A DNA stretch of 64,000 nucleotides. It comes from Streptomyces sp. DSM 110735 (GTDB lineage Bacteria > Actinomycetota > Actinomycetes > Streptomycetales > Streptomycetaceae). Under the pieces are notes generated by a model. It was not told where the DNA came from and did not search any database. It saw only the letters and a list, made by a program, of their open reading frames with translations. Below, one piece after another: positions 31,748 to 40,474 of the stretch. Where the stretch lies: the NCBI RefSeq assembly GCF_016482685.1, contig NZ_JACYHF010000004.1, forward strand, positions 186,001 to 250,000. Reading direction: 5' to 3'. The translations under genes were made by a program, and so were the position numbers. The stretch's first letter is position 1. Each line of letters begins with the position of its first letter.

Positions 31748-33490
31748 ATGCCCCAGACGACCGATCGCCCCACCCGGAGGGCCGGCGGAGCCCTGGTCCC
31801 GGTGCTCGCCTTCGCGGGCATCGTGGTCGCGGTGATGCAGACCCTGCTCGTGCCGGTCATCAAGGACCTGCCGCAGTTGCTCGGCACCGAGCCGAGCAAC
31901 GCCACCTGGGTGCTGACCTCGACCCTGCTCTCCGGCGCCGTGGCCACCCCGATCATGGGCCGCCTCGGCGACCTCTACGGCAAGCGCCGGATGCTGATCC
32001 TGAGCCTCGCCGTGATGGTGGCGGGCGCCCTGGTCAGCGCGCTGACCAGCCAGCTCCTCGTCATGATCGTCGGACGTACGCTCCAGGGCTTCGCCATGGG
32101 CGCGATACCCCTCGGCATCGGACTGATGCGCGACATGCTGCCGCGCGAGAAGCTCGGCTCGGCCATGGCCCTGATGAGCTCCTCGATCGGCGTCGGTGGC
32201 GGTCTCGCGCTGCCCGCCGCCGCCCTGGTCGCCCAGCACACCGACTGGCACGCCCTGTTCTACGGCGCCGCCGGGCTCGGCGTGCTCGCCATCGTCCTCA
32301 CCCTGCTCGTCGTCCCCGAGTCCCCGGCGCGCGCCGAGGGCTCCTTCGACCTGCTCGGCGCGCTCGGGCTGTCCGCGGGTCTGGTGCTGTTCCTGCTGCC
32401 GATCACCAAGGGCAGCGACTGGGGCTGGTCCTCGGGCACCACGCTCGGTCTGTTCGGCGCGGCACTCGCCGTCCTGCTCCTGTGGGGCGTGTACGAGCTG
32501 CGCACCGCGGCGCCGCTGGTCGACCTGCGCACCACCGCCCGCCGCGAGGTGCTGCTGACCAACCTCGCCTCGATCATGGTCGGCGTCAGCTTCTACGTCG
32601 TCTCCCTCGTCCTGCCCCAGTTGCTCCAGCTCCCCACCGCCACCGGGTACGGACTCGGGCAGTCCATGGTGGTCGCGGGTCTGTGCGTGGCGCCGCTGGG
32701 CCTGACGATGATGTTCACGGCGCCGGTGTACGCCCGCCTGTCCGCGCGCTACGGCCCGCGTACGACCCTGATCATCGGCCTGCTGGTCATCGCCGTCGGC
32801 TACGCGGGCGGTCTCGGTCTGATGCACGCCGCCTGGCAGACCATCATCACCTCGGTCGTGCTCGGCGCGGGCATCGGCCTCGCCTACTCCTCGCTGCCCG
32901 CGCTGATCGTGGGCGCGGTCCCCGCCTCGGAGACCGGCGCGGCCAACGGTCTCAACACCCTGATGCGGTCCATCGGCACCTCGGTCTCCAGCGCGGTCAT
33001 CGGCATGGTGCTCGCCAACACCGCGCAGCCGGTCGGCGGCGGGCTCGCGATCCCGACCATGCACGGCTTCCGGGTCTCGTTCCTGATCGCCACCGCCGCC
33101 GTCCTGGTGGGTCTGGTCCTCGCCTTCTTCCTGCCGCGCACCCCGCGCCCCGAGCAGCACACGCAGTTGCGTGCCAGCAGCGAGGAGGACGCCAACCTGG
33201 AGCACGCCCGCGCGGTGCTGCGCGGCTTCACCGGGCGGGTGCTCGACGCCGGGGGCGCCCCGGTCGCCCGCGCCAAGGTCACCCTGATCGACCGCCGGGG
33301 ACGCCAGGCGGGGACCACGCTCTCCGGTCCCGACGGCGGCTACGCCCTCGCGGTCCCGTCCGGGGGCGCCTACGTCCTGGCCGCCAGGGCCGCCGGACAC
33401 GGCCCGCTGGCCTCCTCCGCGACGCACACCGGGGACGAGCGGGCGGTGGAGCTGGACCTGGCGCTGCCGGGAGAGACCGTCAGCGCCTGA
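31748..33490 (+). CDS. MFS transporter with C-terminal carboxypeptidase-regulatory-like (beta) domain
   Basis: A 580-residue protein. Residues 15-463 have about 14 hydrophobic helices of the DHA2 drug:proton antiporter type, with GRLGDLYGKRRMLIL between helices 2 and 3. After DEFAFFLPRT-like end of the last helix (LAFFLPRTPRPEQHT), residues about 487-575 make a soluble domain, GFTGRVLDAGGAPVARAKVTLIDRRG...SGPDGGYALAVPSGGAYVLAARA, matching the carboxypeptidase-regulatory/Cna-B-like beta-sandwich. That domain would be cytoplasmic if topology is N-in. ATG after GGGAGGAA. This fusion is unusual; possible roles are substrate gating or protein-protein contact. Substrate unknown. Confidence 0.88.
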   Translation: MPQTTDRPTRRAGGALVPVLAFAGIVVAVMQTLLVPVIKDLPQLLGTEPSNATWVLTSTLLSGAVATPIMGRLGDLYGKRRMLILSLAVMVAGALVSALTSQLLVMIVGRTLQGFAMGAIPLGIGLMRDMLPREKLGSAMALMSSSIGVGGGLALPAAALVAQHTDWHALFYGAAGLGVLAIVLTLLVVPESPARAEGSFDLLGALGLSAGLVLFLLPITKGSDWGWSSGTTLGLFGAALAVLLLWGVYELRTAAPLVDLRTTARREVLLTNLASIMVGVSFYVVSLVLPQLLQLPTATGYGLGQSMVVAGLCVAPLGLTMMFTAPVYARLSARYGPRTTLIIGLLVIAVGYAGGLGLMHAAWQTIITSVVLGAGIGLAYSSLPALIVGAVPASETGAANGLNTLMRSIGTSVSSAVIGMVLANTAQPVGGGLAIPTMHGFRVSFLIATAAVLVGLVLAFFLPRTPRPEQHTQLRASSEEDANLEHARAVLRGFTGRVLDAGGAPVARAKVTLIDRRGRQAGTTLSGPDGGYALAVPSGGAYVLAARAAGHGPLASSATHTGDERAVELDLALPGETVSA

Positions 33491-33513
33491 CCCCATCCGT
33501 GAGACCCCCCGCA

Positions 33514-33548
33514 CCGCACCCCCCGCCGGACTCCGGCGGGGGGTGCGG
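33514..33548 (+). terminator. Strong stem-loop terminator after MFS gene
   Basis: A nearly perfect 17-bp GC stem (CCGCACCCCCCGCCGGA and complement) with a tiny loop, 24 bp after the transporter stop and about 45 bp before the next gene. Confidence 0.85.
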
Positions 33549-33592
33549 CAGCATGGGGCGCCTGAGCAGCCGTTACGACCGAGAGGAATCCC

Positions 33593-34240
33593 ATGTCGGC
33601 ACCGAAGCCCGAGATCCTGGCCGCGTTCGAGGCGGCGAAGGGCTTCATGCCCGTGGACGAGGGACTGGCGCTGTACGCGGCCGCGCGGGAGGCGGGGCGC
33701 CTCGGGCTGCCGCTCCTTGAGGTGGGCACGTACTGCGGGCGCTCGACGGTGCTGCTCGCGGACGCGGCACGGGAGAGCGGCACCGTCGCGCTGACCGTCG
33801 ACCACCACCGGGGCAGCGAGGAGCAGCAGCCGGGCTGGGACTACCACGACCCGGAGACGGTCGACCCCGAGGTCGGTCTCATGGACACCCTGCCGACCTT
33901 CCGCCGGACCCTGCACAGGGCGGGTCTGGAGGACCACGTGATCGCCCTGGTCGGCCGGTCCCCGCAGGTCGCCGCCCTGTGGGGGACGCCGCTCGGTCTG
34001 GTCTTCGTGGACGGCGGCCACACCGACGAGCACGCGAGCGCCGACTACGAGGGCTGGGCGCCGCATGTCGCCGAGGGCGGGCTGCTGGTCGTGCACGACG
34101 TGTTCCCGGAGCCGGAGGACGAGTTCACCGGTCAGGCGCCGTACCGGGTGTATCTGCGGGCGCTGGCGTCCGGGGCGTTCACGGAGGTGTCCGTGACGGG
34201 CTCGCTGCGGGTGCTGAGGCGCACCGGCGCCGGAATCTGA
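33593..34240 (+). CDS. Class I SAM-dependent methyltransferase (Methyltransf_24 type)
   Basis: A 215-residue protein with motif I LLEVGTYCGRSTVLLADAA (residues about 41-59), then ALTVDHHRGSEEQQPGWDYHDPETVD, and the strand LGLVFVDGGHTDEHASADYEGW. This His/Asp-rich set fits the Methyltransf_24 family, whose members often act on small molecules or sugar-linked substrates (CmcI-like). No metal-dependent catechol motif is complete. ATG after GAGAGGAA. It is flanked by a terminator upstream and a leaderless amidase downstream, so it is monocistronic. Substrate unknown. Confidence 0.82.
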   Translation: MSAPKPEILAAFEAAKGFMPVDEGLALYAAAREAGRLGLPLLEVGTYCGRSTVLLADAARESGTVALTVDHHRGSEEQQPGWDYHDPETVDPEVGLMDTLPTFRRTLHRAGLEDHVIALVGRSPQVAALWGTPLGLVFVDGGHTDEHASADYEGWAPHVAEGGLLVVHDVFPEPEDEFTGQAPYRVYLRALASGAFTEVSVTGSLRVLRRTGAGI

Positions 34241-34284
34241 CGTTCCGTCAGGTGGGCGGGGTCGGGGGCGCTCCGGCGTTTCGT

Positions 34285-34290
34285 TAGGGT
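34285..34290 (+). promoter_or_regulatory. -10 box TAGGGT of leaderless amidase transcript
   Basis: TAGGGT lies exactly seven bases before GTG 34298, with no ribosome site, the same geometry as at map (both have TTAG and GGC just before the start codon). Confidence 0.55.
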
Positions 34291-34297
34291 GGCAGGC

Positions 34298-35206
34298 GTG
34301 TCGTACGCAGGCCCGGAATTCGAACCCCCCACCCCCCGCCGCTCCCGGCGCCGTCCGCTGACCGTGACCCTGGCGGCGCTGGTGCCGGTCGCGCTGCTCG
34401 GCTGGGCGGCCTACGCGCACCTCGGACGCCCGGACGGGGACAGCCGCGCGGCGGGAACGCCCTCGCCGTCGGTCCCCGCGCCCGGCTTCGGCGACGGCAA
34501 GGGCGCCTCGCCTTCCGCCGCCGCCCTGCCGCTCAAGGGCAAGGTGGTGGTCATCGACCCCGGGCACAACCCGGGCAACTTCCGGCACACCGCCGAGATC
34601 GCGCGCCAGGTGAACGTCGGCAACGGTCACAAGGAGTGCGACACCACGGGGACGGAGACCAACGCCGGTTACCCGGAGGCAAAGTTCACCCTCGACGTGT
34701 CCCACCGGGTGCGCGCGCTGCTGGAGAAGCAGGGCGCGACCGTGAAGTTCACGCACGACGACGACGGTCCTGCCTGGGGACCGTGCGTGGACGAGCGGGC
34801 GGAGATCGGCAACAAGGCGCACGCCGACGCGGCGCTCTCCATCCACGCGGACGGCTCGGCGCCGGGCAACCGGGGCTTCCACGTCATCCTGCCCGGCACC
34901 GTGCACGCGGGCGGCGCGGACACCCGCCCCATCACCGGCCCCTCCCGCGATCTCGGCAAGCGGGTGGCGTCCGGCTACCGGCACGCGACCGGCGAGCCGT
35001 TCTCCAACTACCTGGGCGACGGCACCGGTCTGGTGACCCGGACGGATCTGGGCGGGCTCAACCTGTCCACGGTTCCCAAGGTCTTCATCGAGTGCGGCAA
35101 CATGCGCGACGCCTCCGACGCGGCCGAACTGACCAGCGCCGCCTGGCGGCAGAAAGCCGCGCAAGGGATCTCTGAGGGAATCGTGAGTTTCCTGCGCGAG
35201 TCGTGA
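34298..35206 (+). CDS. N-acetylmuramoyl-L-alanine amidase (Amidase_3), membrane-anchored
   Basis: A 302-residue cell-wall hydrolase. After a basic start (RRSRRRPLTV) one hydrophobic segment (TLAALVPVALLGWAAYAHL) anchors it, then a Pro/Ser linker. The catalytic domain starts KVVVIDPGHNPGN (zinc His), with a zinc Glu expected near TGTETNAGYPEAKF, DERAEIGNKAHADAALSIHADGS (zinc His), and ends with VPKVFIECGNMRDASDA (catalytic Glu). It cleaves the amide between MurNAc and L-Ala in peptidoglycan. An in-frame GTG three codons upstream (34289) is less likely because it falls inside the -10 box. Stop overlaps nothing; the next gene's start is 84 bp on. Confidence 0.9.
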   Translation: MSYAGPEFEPPTPRRSRRRPLTVTLAALVPVALLGWAAYAHLGRPDGDSRAAGTPSPSVPAPGFGDGKGASPSAAALPLKGKVVVIDPGHNPGNFRHTAEIARQVNVGNGHKECDTTGTETNAGYPEAKFTLDVSHRVRALLEKQGATVKFTHDDDGPAWGPCVDERAEIGNKAHADAALSIHADGSAPGNRGFHVILPGTVHAGGADTRPITGPSRDLGKRVASGYRHATGEPFSNYLGDGTGLVTRTDLGGLNLSTVPKVFIECGNMRDASDAAELTSAAWRQKAAQGISEGIVSFLRES

Positions 35207-35289
35207 CCGGCACGTGGAAGAGGCCGGACAGCCGGACAACGCGGACGGTACTGTCTACCGACGACGAGACGACCTACGAAGGACCTGAA

Positions 35290-36078
35290 GTGAATATCCG
35301 CTCCCTCACTAGAGGCGACGGCGTGGTGATCGGAGCAGCGGTGTTGCTGTTCATCGCGTCGTTCTTCGACAACTACTCGTACGACGGGCCGGACGGCATC
35401 GATCTGCCGAGCCTCTGGGAGAACGGACCGGTTCTGCTGAGCGTCGTGCTGGCGGGCATCATCGCCGCCGGGCTCGTCGTCGCGACCCGTCTGCTGCCGC
35501 AGCCGCTCAAGGTCGCCGGGATCGAACTCGGCTCCTTCGGCGTGGCGTTCGCGGTGTTCGCGGCGTGGAGCGCGCTGGGCAACGTCATCGACCCGGTCGG
35601 CGGTCTGAACTCGGGCTCCTCCGACGCGCTGAGCGCGGGCACGGGTCTGATCCTCGCCTTCGTCGCGACGCTGATCATGGCGGCAGCCGCCGTCGCCACC
35701 CCGCTGGTCCCGGCCCTGCAGGGCTCGCTGGTCCCGGCTCCCAAGCCGGTCACCCCGCAGCCCTACGGCGCGCAGCCGCCCGCCGGTTACGGCTACCCGG
35801 GCGCCGCCCAGCCCCAGCAGCCGTACGGGACGCAGCAGCCGCAGCAGCAGTACGCGCAGCAGCCGCAGCCTACGGCCGAGTTCTCGCCGTTCTGGTTCGC
35901 GGTGCCGGTGACGCGGCCACTGTTCTCGGAGGACGGCTCCCCCGCTCCGGTGGCCGAACTGGCGCCGGGCACCTGGTACTTGGCGGTCGAGCAGCGCGGT
36001 GCGGCGCTGGTGGCGCAGACGCAGGACGGACGCCGGGGCGTGCTCCAGGACACGACGGGCATCCAGCGCGGCAGCTAG
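35290..36078 (+). CDS. Four-helix membrane protein with Gln/Pro-rich cytoplasmic tail (DUF5336-like)
   Basis: A 262-residue protein. Four hydrophobic segments (about residues 15-35, 50-70, 85-105, 120-145) are followed by a Pro/Gln/Tyr-rich stretch (QPYGAQPPAGYGYPGAAQPQ and further QQP repeats) and a compact C-terminal domain (FWFAVPVTRPLFSEDGSPAPVAELAPGTWYLAVEQRGAALVAQTQDGRRG). The C-terminal piece resembles a small beta barrel seen in other streptomycete membrane proteins. GTG start with AAGGA upstream. A bidirectional terminator follows. Role unknown; the DUF name is a recollection. Confidence 0.7.
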   Translation: MNIRSLTRGDGVVIGAAVLLFIASFFDNYSYDGPDGIDLPSLWENGPVLLSVVLAGIIAAGLVVATRLLPQPLKVAGIELGSFGVAFAVFAAWSALGNVIDPVGGLNSGSSDALSAGTGLILAFVATLIMAAAAVATPLVPALQGSLVPAPKPVTPQPYGAQPPAGYGYPGAAQPQQPYGTQQPQQQYAQQPQPTAEFSPFWFAVPVTRPLFSEDGSPAPVAELAPGTWYLAVEQRGAALVAQTQDGRRGVLQDTTGIQRGS

Positions 36079-36095
36079 CGGTTCCTTCGCACGCG

Positions 36096-36126
36096 AGGCC
36101 CTCCGCCCCTCACGGGCGGGGGGCCT
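36096..36126. terminator. Bidirectional stem-loop terminator between convergent genes
   Basis: GGCCCTCCGCCC pairs with GGGCGGGGGGCC (one G-T pair) around loop CTCAC. It sits between the membrane protein gene and the convergent lipoprotein gene and can serve both. Confidence 0.8.
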
Positions 36127-36162
36127 TCGTCATGTCCGCTCGTACCGCCCGGTGTTGAGCGG

Positions 36163-36711
36163 TCAGCCCTTGCTCAGTTCGGAGGCGGAGGGCACCTGGT
36201 CCTTGACCGGGGCGCCCGCGCTCTGGCCCGCGTCCTTGACCTGGTTGATGATCTGGTCGAAGGAACTCGCCGCGTTGGTATCGCCGTTGCGCAGCTTGGA
36301 CGGCAGGTCCTTGAGCGCGTCGATGCCCGCGGTGAGCGGGGCGAGCGCCTTGGCGAGGGTGGGGTCGCCCTGGGCGTTCTTCTGGGCGGCCTTGAGCCGG
36401 TTGTAGGCGAAGGCTCCGGCGAGTCCCGCCTTGACGAGGGCGACCTTGCGGCCGTCGGCGCCCTTCTTGAACTTGCCCGCCTTCCAGGGCTTCACGATCC
36501 ACTGGTAGGTGGCCCCGGCGGCGAGTCCCGCGTTCGCCACGAACCGCGTCTTGGCGAACTTCTGCTTCTCGGCGGACGTGCTGGGGCTGGGCGAGGAGGC
36601 GCTGCTGGACTGCTGCTTACTGGAGTCGTCCCCGCCGCAGCCGGCGGTACCGGCCATCAGCACGCAGGACACCATGAGCGCCACGAACAGGCGCCGTATC
36701 GGAACGGGCAC
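36163..36711 (-). CDS. Small lipoprotein of unknown function
   Basis: A 182-residue lipoprotein with signal peptide ending MAGTAGCG (Cys near residue 24), a Ser-rich spacer (SSKQQSSSASSPSPSTSAE) and a mostly helical mature part (KQKFAKTRFVANAGLAAGATYQ, KALAPLTAGIDALKDLPSKL). It should sit on the outer face of the membrane. No catalytic motif. GTG start. Conserved in Streptomyces as far as I recall, with no known function. Confidence 0.72.
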   Translation of the reverse strand: MPVPIRRLFVALMVSCVLMAGTAGCGGDDSSKQQSSSASSPSPSTSAEKQKFAKTRFVANAGLAAGATYQWIVKPWKAGKFKKGADGRKVALVKAGLAGAFAYNRLKAAQKNAQGDPTLAKALAPLTAGIDALKDLPSKLRNGDTNAASSFDQIINQVKDAGQSAGAPVKDQVPSASELSKG

Positions 36712-36882
36712 GCGGTCCTCCGGACGTATCTCCCCGAGCGGCTGCTTCCACTGGGCAGCCTCACCCGCTCACGGGCGCCCCGCCAGCGGGGCGACGCCGT
36801 CCGGGGACCGGAGCCGCGTTCCCGGGCGGTCTGTTCGCGCCGGGCCCGGTTTCACGGGGCGCGCAGCGGCAATCCGGAGTTC

Positions 36883-37173
36883 ATGTCGAGATATCGCAGA
36901 GGCGGGAACGAGGCGGGCACGGTGATCGCCGTGATCGCCGACGTCATGGCCGGGATCATCGGCCTGTGGATTCTGATGTACCTGCTGGACGCCAACCGGG
37001 CCAACGACCTGGTGGAGTTCGTCCACGACGCGGCTGCCTGGCTCGCCGGGTGGTCCCACGACCTGTTCACCTTCGACGAGGCATGGGCCCGCGTGGTCTG
37101 CGGCTACGGTCTGGCCGCCGTGGTCTACCTCTTCGTGGGCCACGCGATAGCGGGTCGCCTGCACCGGCATTGA
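36883..37173 (+). CDS. Small two-helix membrane protein
   Basis: A 96-residue protein with hydrophobic segments at about residues 13-37 (TVIAVIADVMAGIIGLWILMYLL) and 68-88 (CGYGLAAVVYLFVGHAIAG), joined by an acidic loop NRANDLVEFVHDAAAWL. Start ATG with GTCGAG-type upstream sequence, no strong ribosome site. Family not recognised. It is divergent from the lipoprotein gene and convergent with the alpha-alpha-barrel gene. Confidence 0.65.
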   Translation: MSRYRRGGNEAGTVIAVIADVMAGIIGLWILMYLLDANRANDLVEFVHDAAAWLAGWSHDLFTFDEAWARVVCGYGLAAVVYLFVGHAIAGRLHRH

Positions 37174-37236
37174 GCCCCGAAGGGGGCGCGCACCGGTGCC
37201 GGTGACGAGGTCTTCGGTCGAGGGTCCGGCGGACGC

Positions 37237-38307
37237 CTACTCGCAGCAGTCCGGGGTCAGTCCCACCGGGAGGCGTTCGCCGCCGAAGACCGCGCAGGTG
37301 GCGTCGTGCCCGCCGAGGGCGGCGACGGCGAGGAGGAGGGACCCGGCGGTCCAGGCGGTGAGTTCGCGCGGCCAGATCGCGTCGTCGTCGAAGACGTACC
37401 CGGTCCAGTAGAGCCCGCTGTCGGCGTCCCGCAGGTGCTGCACGGACTGGAGGATCTCCAGAGCCCGGTCGGACTCGCCCGTCGCCCAGAGCGCGAGGGC
37501 GAGTTCGCAGGACTCGCCGCCGGTCACCCAGGGGTTGGGCACCACACAGCGGACCCCGAGACCGGGGACGACGAAGCGGTCCCAGTCGGACTCGACGCGC
37601 TCCTTCGCCTCGGCGCCGGTGAGGGCGCCGCCGAGGACCGGGTAGTACCAGTCCATCGAGTAGCGGCTTTTGTCGAGGAACCGCTCGGGGTGACGGCGGA
37701 TCGCGTGCCGCAGCGCGCCGACCGCCAACTCCCAGTCGGGCTGCGGCTCTTCACGCTGCTCGGCGATGGCGAGCGCGCAGCGCAGCGCGTGGTGGACCGA
37801 GGAGCTGCCGGTGAGCAGCGCGTCCTCCGTCGCCGTGCCGTCCGCGTCCACGCGCCAGCCGATCTGACCACCTGGCTGCTGGAGCCGGAGCACCCATTCG
37901 ACCGCCGCGTAGACGACGGGCCACATGCGGTCCAGGAAGGTGTCGTCGCCGGTGGAGAGGTAGTGGTGCCAGACGCCGACGGCTATGTAGGCGACGAAGT
38001 TGGACTCCAGCGAGGAGTCGGTGACGTCGTCGTGGGCGCCGTCGGCGTAGGCGGCGTACCACGAGCCGTCCTCGTTCTGGTGGCGCGCGAGCCACTCGTA
38101 GGCGCGCTCGGCGGCGTCGTGCTCGCCCGCTGCGTCCAGCGCCATGGCGGCTTCGGTGTGGTCCCACGGGTCGAGGTGGTGACCGCGGAACCAGGGGATC
38201 GCCCCGTCCTCGCGCTGCACGCCGAGGACACCCCGGACGGTCGCGGCTGCCTGCTCGGCGGTGAGCACCCCGGGCAGGACGAGGTGGTCGGTCCGGGGCG
38301 TGGTCAC
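37237..38307 (-). CDS. Alpha-alpha-barrel (prenyltransferase/glycosidase-like) protein of a GT4 operon
   Basis: A 356-residue cytoplasmic protein built of repeats with GxxPW / DGSW and W-rich helices: EDGAIPWFRGHHLDPWDHTEAAMALDAAG, NEDGSWYAAYADGAHDDVTDSS, GGESCELALALWATGESDRAL. This is the alpha/alpha toroid seen in prenyltransferases, squalene cyclases and GH15-like glycosidases; it lacks the DxDD of cyclases. It is the last gene of an operon with a GT4 glycosyltransferase and a methyltransferase (ATGA overlap with the latter), so a carbohydrate or glycolipid function is more likely than a terpenoid one. Confidence 0.72.
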   Translation of the reverse strand: MTTPRTDHLVLPGVLTAEQAAATVRGVLGVQREDGAIPWFRGHHLDPWDHTEAAMALDAAGEHDAAERAYEWLARHQNEDGSWYAAYADGAHDDVTDSSLESNFVAYIAVGVWHHYLSTGDDTFLDRMWPVVYAAVEWVLRLQQPGGQIGWRVDADGTATEDALLTGSSSVHHALRCALAIAEQREEPQPDWELAVGALRHAIRRHPERFLDKSRYSMDWYYPVLGGALTGAEAKERVESDWDRFVVPGLGVRCVVPNPWVTGGESCELALALWATGESDRALEILQSVQHLRDADSGLYWTGYVFDDDAIWPRELTAWTAGSLLLAVAALGGHDATCAVFGGERLPVGLTPDCCE

Positions 38308-39044
38308 TCGGCGGCCGCCTCGGCGCGCGGCAGGTGCGGCTTGGTCGCGTACGCCACGAAGCTCTTGCCGATGAGCGGGTTGAGCGCCTGCTCAGCGACC
38401 CGGGTGGCCAGCGGCTTCTTCATGATGTCCCAGACCAGGAGCTTGTGGTACGCCTTGACCGGCAGCGCCTTGTCGTTGTCCACGCCGAAGGCGCACTTGA
38501 GCCACCAGTAGGGCGAGTGCAGCGCGTGCGCGTGGTGCGTGCCGTAGGGGCGCAGACCCGCCTCGCGCATCTTGGCGAGGAGTTCGTCCGCCTTGTAGAT
38601 GCGGATGTGACCGCCCTCGACCTCGTGGTAGGCGTCGGAGAGGGCCCAGCAGACCTTCTCGGGACCGTAGCGCGGCACGGTGACGGCGATGCGGCCGCCG
38701 GGCTTGAGCACGCGGACCATCTCGGCGAGCACGCCCTTGTCGTCGGGGATGTGCTCCATCACCTCGGAGATGATGACGACGTCGAAGGACTCGTCGGGGA
38801 AGGGCAGCGCGAGCGCGTCGCCCTCCATCGCGGTGGCGGTGGCACCGGCGGGCGCCTCCCCCGCCTCCTTCATCGCGGCGAACCACTTGGCGACCTCGCG
38901 GATCTCCTCGCCGTTCTGGTCGAGGGCCACGACCTGCGCGCCGCGCCGGTAGCACTCGAAGGCGTGCCGTCCGGCCCCGCAGCCGAGGTCCAGGACTCGG
39001 TCGCCCGGGGCGAGCGGGAACCGGGAGAAGTCGACGGTCAGCAC
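38304..39044 (-). CDS. Class I SAM-dependent methyltransferase of the GT4 operon
   Basis: A 246-residue protein: motif I VLDLGCGAGRHAFEC at residues about 18-32, Asp in VVALDQNGEE, motif IV FDVVIISEVMEHIPDD, and VLKPGGRIAVTVP. This is a UbiE/Methyltransf_11-type enzyme. The C-terminal half (VEGGHIRIYKADELLAKMREAG, then HALHSPYWWLKCAFG) is like methyltransferases found with polysaccharide genes. GTG start inside the end of the GT4 gene (7-bp overlap); stop overlaps the alpha-alpha-barrel start. The three genes should be co-translated. Substrate unknown. Confidence 0.85.
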   Translation of the reverse strand: MLTVDFSRFPLAPGDRVLDLGCGAGRHAFECYRRGAQVVALDQNGEEIREVAKWFAAMKEAGEAPAGATATAMEGDALALPFPDESFDVVIISEVMEHIPDDKGVLAEMVRVLKPGGRIAVTVPRYGPEKVCWALSDAYHEVEGGHIRIYKADELLAKMREAGLRPYGTHHAHALHSPYWWLKCAFGVDNDKALPVKAYHKLLVWDIMKKPLATRVAEQALNPLIGKSFVAYATKPHLPRAEAAAE

Positions 39045-40474
39045 GTGGCCCTGCTTTCGGAGGATGCGGAGGATATGCCCGCGACGGGGGCGGGGGCGGC
39101 GACCGGGATCGCGGGTTGGGCGGGGGTCCGCGGGTCCGTGCGGTCCGCCGTACGCGGGCCGGTGCGGGCGCTGTCGATCGCCTCGCGGTAGCGGGCCACC
39201 GTGCCCTCGGCGGCACGGGCCCAGGTAAAGCGCGCGAGCACCCGCTCGCGTCCGGCGGCGCCGAGCCGGGCGCGCAGGTCTTCGTCGCCGAGCAGCCGGG
39301 TGAGGGCGGCGGCGAGGGCGCCCGCGTCGCCGGGGGGCACGGCGAGGCAGGTCTCGCCGTCGCGCCCCGCGACCTCGGGGATCGCGCCGCCGGTGGTGGC
39401 GACCAGCGGGGTGCCGGTGGCCATGGCCTCGGCGGCGGGCAGCGAGAACCCCTCGTACAGCGAGGGGACGCAGGCGACTTCGGCCGAGCGGATCAGGTCG
39501 ACCAGCTCGGCGTCGGAGATGCCCTTCACGAACTCGACGGCGCCTTCGAGGCCGTAGCGCTCGATCGCCTGGGCGACCGGGCCCTCCTCGGGGCGCTTGC
39601 CGACGACGATCAGGTGGGCGTCGGGGTGTTCGGTGCGGACCTTGGCGAGCGCCTCGACGAGGAACATCAGTCCCTTGAGCGGGACGTCGGCGCTGGAGGT
39701 GGTGACGATGCGCCCCGGCACCTCGGGGACCGCCCGGTCGGGGGCGAACAGGCTGGTGTCGGCGCCGATGTGGACGACGTGGACGCGGTCGTCGCGGACG
39801 CCGAGGTGGTCCACGATCTCCTGGCGGGAGCTGCCGGAGACGGTGAGCACGGAGGGCAGGCGGCGGGCGACGCGCTTCTGCATCCGTGTGAAGGCGTACC
39901 AGCGGCGCACGGACAGGCGGCGCTGGCGGCTCTCGGCGGCGTCCAGCTCCAACTGCCGGTCGACGGTGATGGGGTGGTGGATCGTGGTGACCAGCGGCGC
40001 GCCGATGTCGCCCAACAGCCCGTAGCCCAGGGTCTGGTTGTCGTGCACGATGTCGAACTCGCCGCGTCTGGCGCGCAGATGGCGGCGGGCGCGCAGCGAG
40101 AAGGTCAGCGGCTCGGGGAAGCCGCCGGTCCACATGGTGGCGACCTCCAGGGCGTCCACCCAGTCCCGGTACTCGTCCCGCTTCGGGGTGCGGAAGGGGT
40201 CGGGCTGGCGGTAGAGGTCGAGGCTGGGCAGCTCGGTGAGGCTCAACCGACCGTCGTAGTCCTCGTGTTCGTCGAGCACGGGGTACGGCTGGGAGCCGAT
40301 GACCTCCACGCGGTGCCCGAGCCGGGCCAGTTCGCGGGAGAGATGGCGCACGTAGACGCCCTGTCCGCCGCAGAAAGGATTGCCCTTGTAGGTCAGGAGC
40401 GCGATGTCGAGCGGTGCCCCGCCGTCGGCAGCCGGCCCCGGTCGGGAACCCGCCTGACTGGCCTCAGCGGTCAC
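39038..40474 (-). CDS. GT4-family glycosyltransferase
   Basis: A 478-residue retaining GT-B enzyme. N-terminal Glyco_trans_4 domain begins LDIALLTYKGNPFCGGQGVYVRHLSRELARLGH; the C-terminal domain has TTSSADVPLKGLMFLVEAL, and the nucleotide-sugar Glu-x7-Glu motif in PSLYEGFSLPAAEAMATGTPLVATTGGAIPEVAG. The extension at the C terminus (about 35 residues, RTGPRTADRTDPRTPAQPA) is low complexity. GTG start follows AAGGGGG. It heads the GT4-methyltransferase-barrel operon and is divergent from the B12-controlled operon. Glycosyl acceptor unknown. Confidence 0.9.
   Translation of the reverse strand: MTAEASQAGSRPGPAADGGAPLDIALLTYKGNPFCGGQGVYVRHLSRELARLGHRVEVIGSQPYPVLDEHEDYDGRLSLTELPSLDLYRQPDPFRTPKRDEYRDWVDALEVATMWTGGFPEPLTFSLRARRHLRARRGEFDIVHDNQTLGYGLLGDIGAPLVTTIHHPITVDRQLELDAAESRQRRLSVRRWYAFTRMQKRVARRLPSVLTVSGSSRQEIVDHLGVRDDRVHVVHIGADTSLFAPDRAVPEVPGRIVTTSSADVPLKGLMFLVEALAKVRTEHPDAHLIVVGKRPEEGPVAQAIERYGLEGAVEFVKGISDAELVDLIRSAEVACVPSLYEGFSLPAAEAMATGTPLVATTGGAIPEVAGRDGETCLAVPPGDAGALAAALTRLLGDEDLRARLGAAGRERVLARFTWARAAEGTVARYREAIDSARTGPRTADRTDPRTPAQPAIPVAAPAPVAGISSASSESRATC

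Noticed and set aside
31745..35239. A very long minus-strand open frame across the efflux pump, methyltransferase and amidase genes.
   Set aside because: It is antisense to three genes with clear motifs. High GC leaves few stop codons, so long antisense frames are common here.
37237..38307. A terpene or squalene cyclase.
   Set aside because: The fold is similar but the DxDD catalytic motif is absent, and the operon partners are a glycosyltransferase and methyltransferase.
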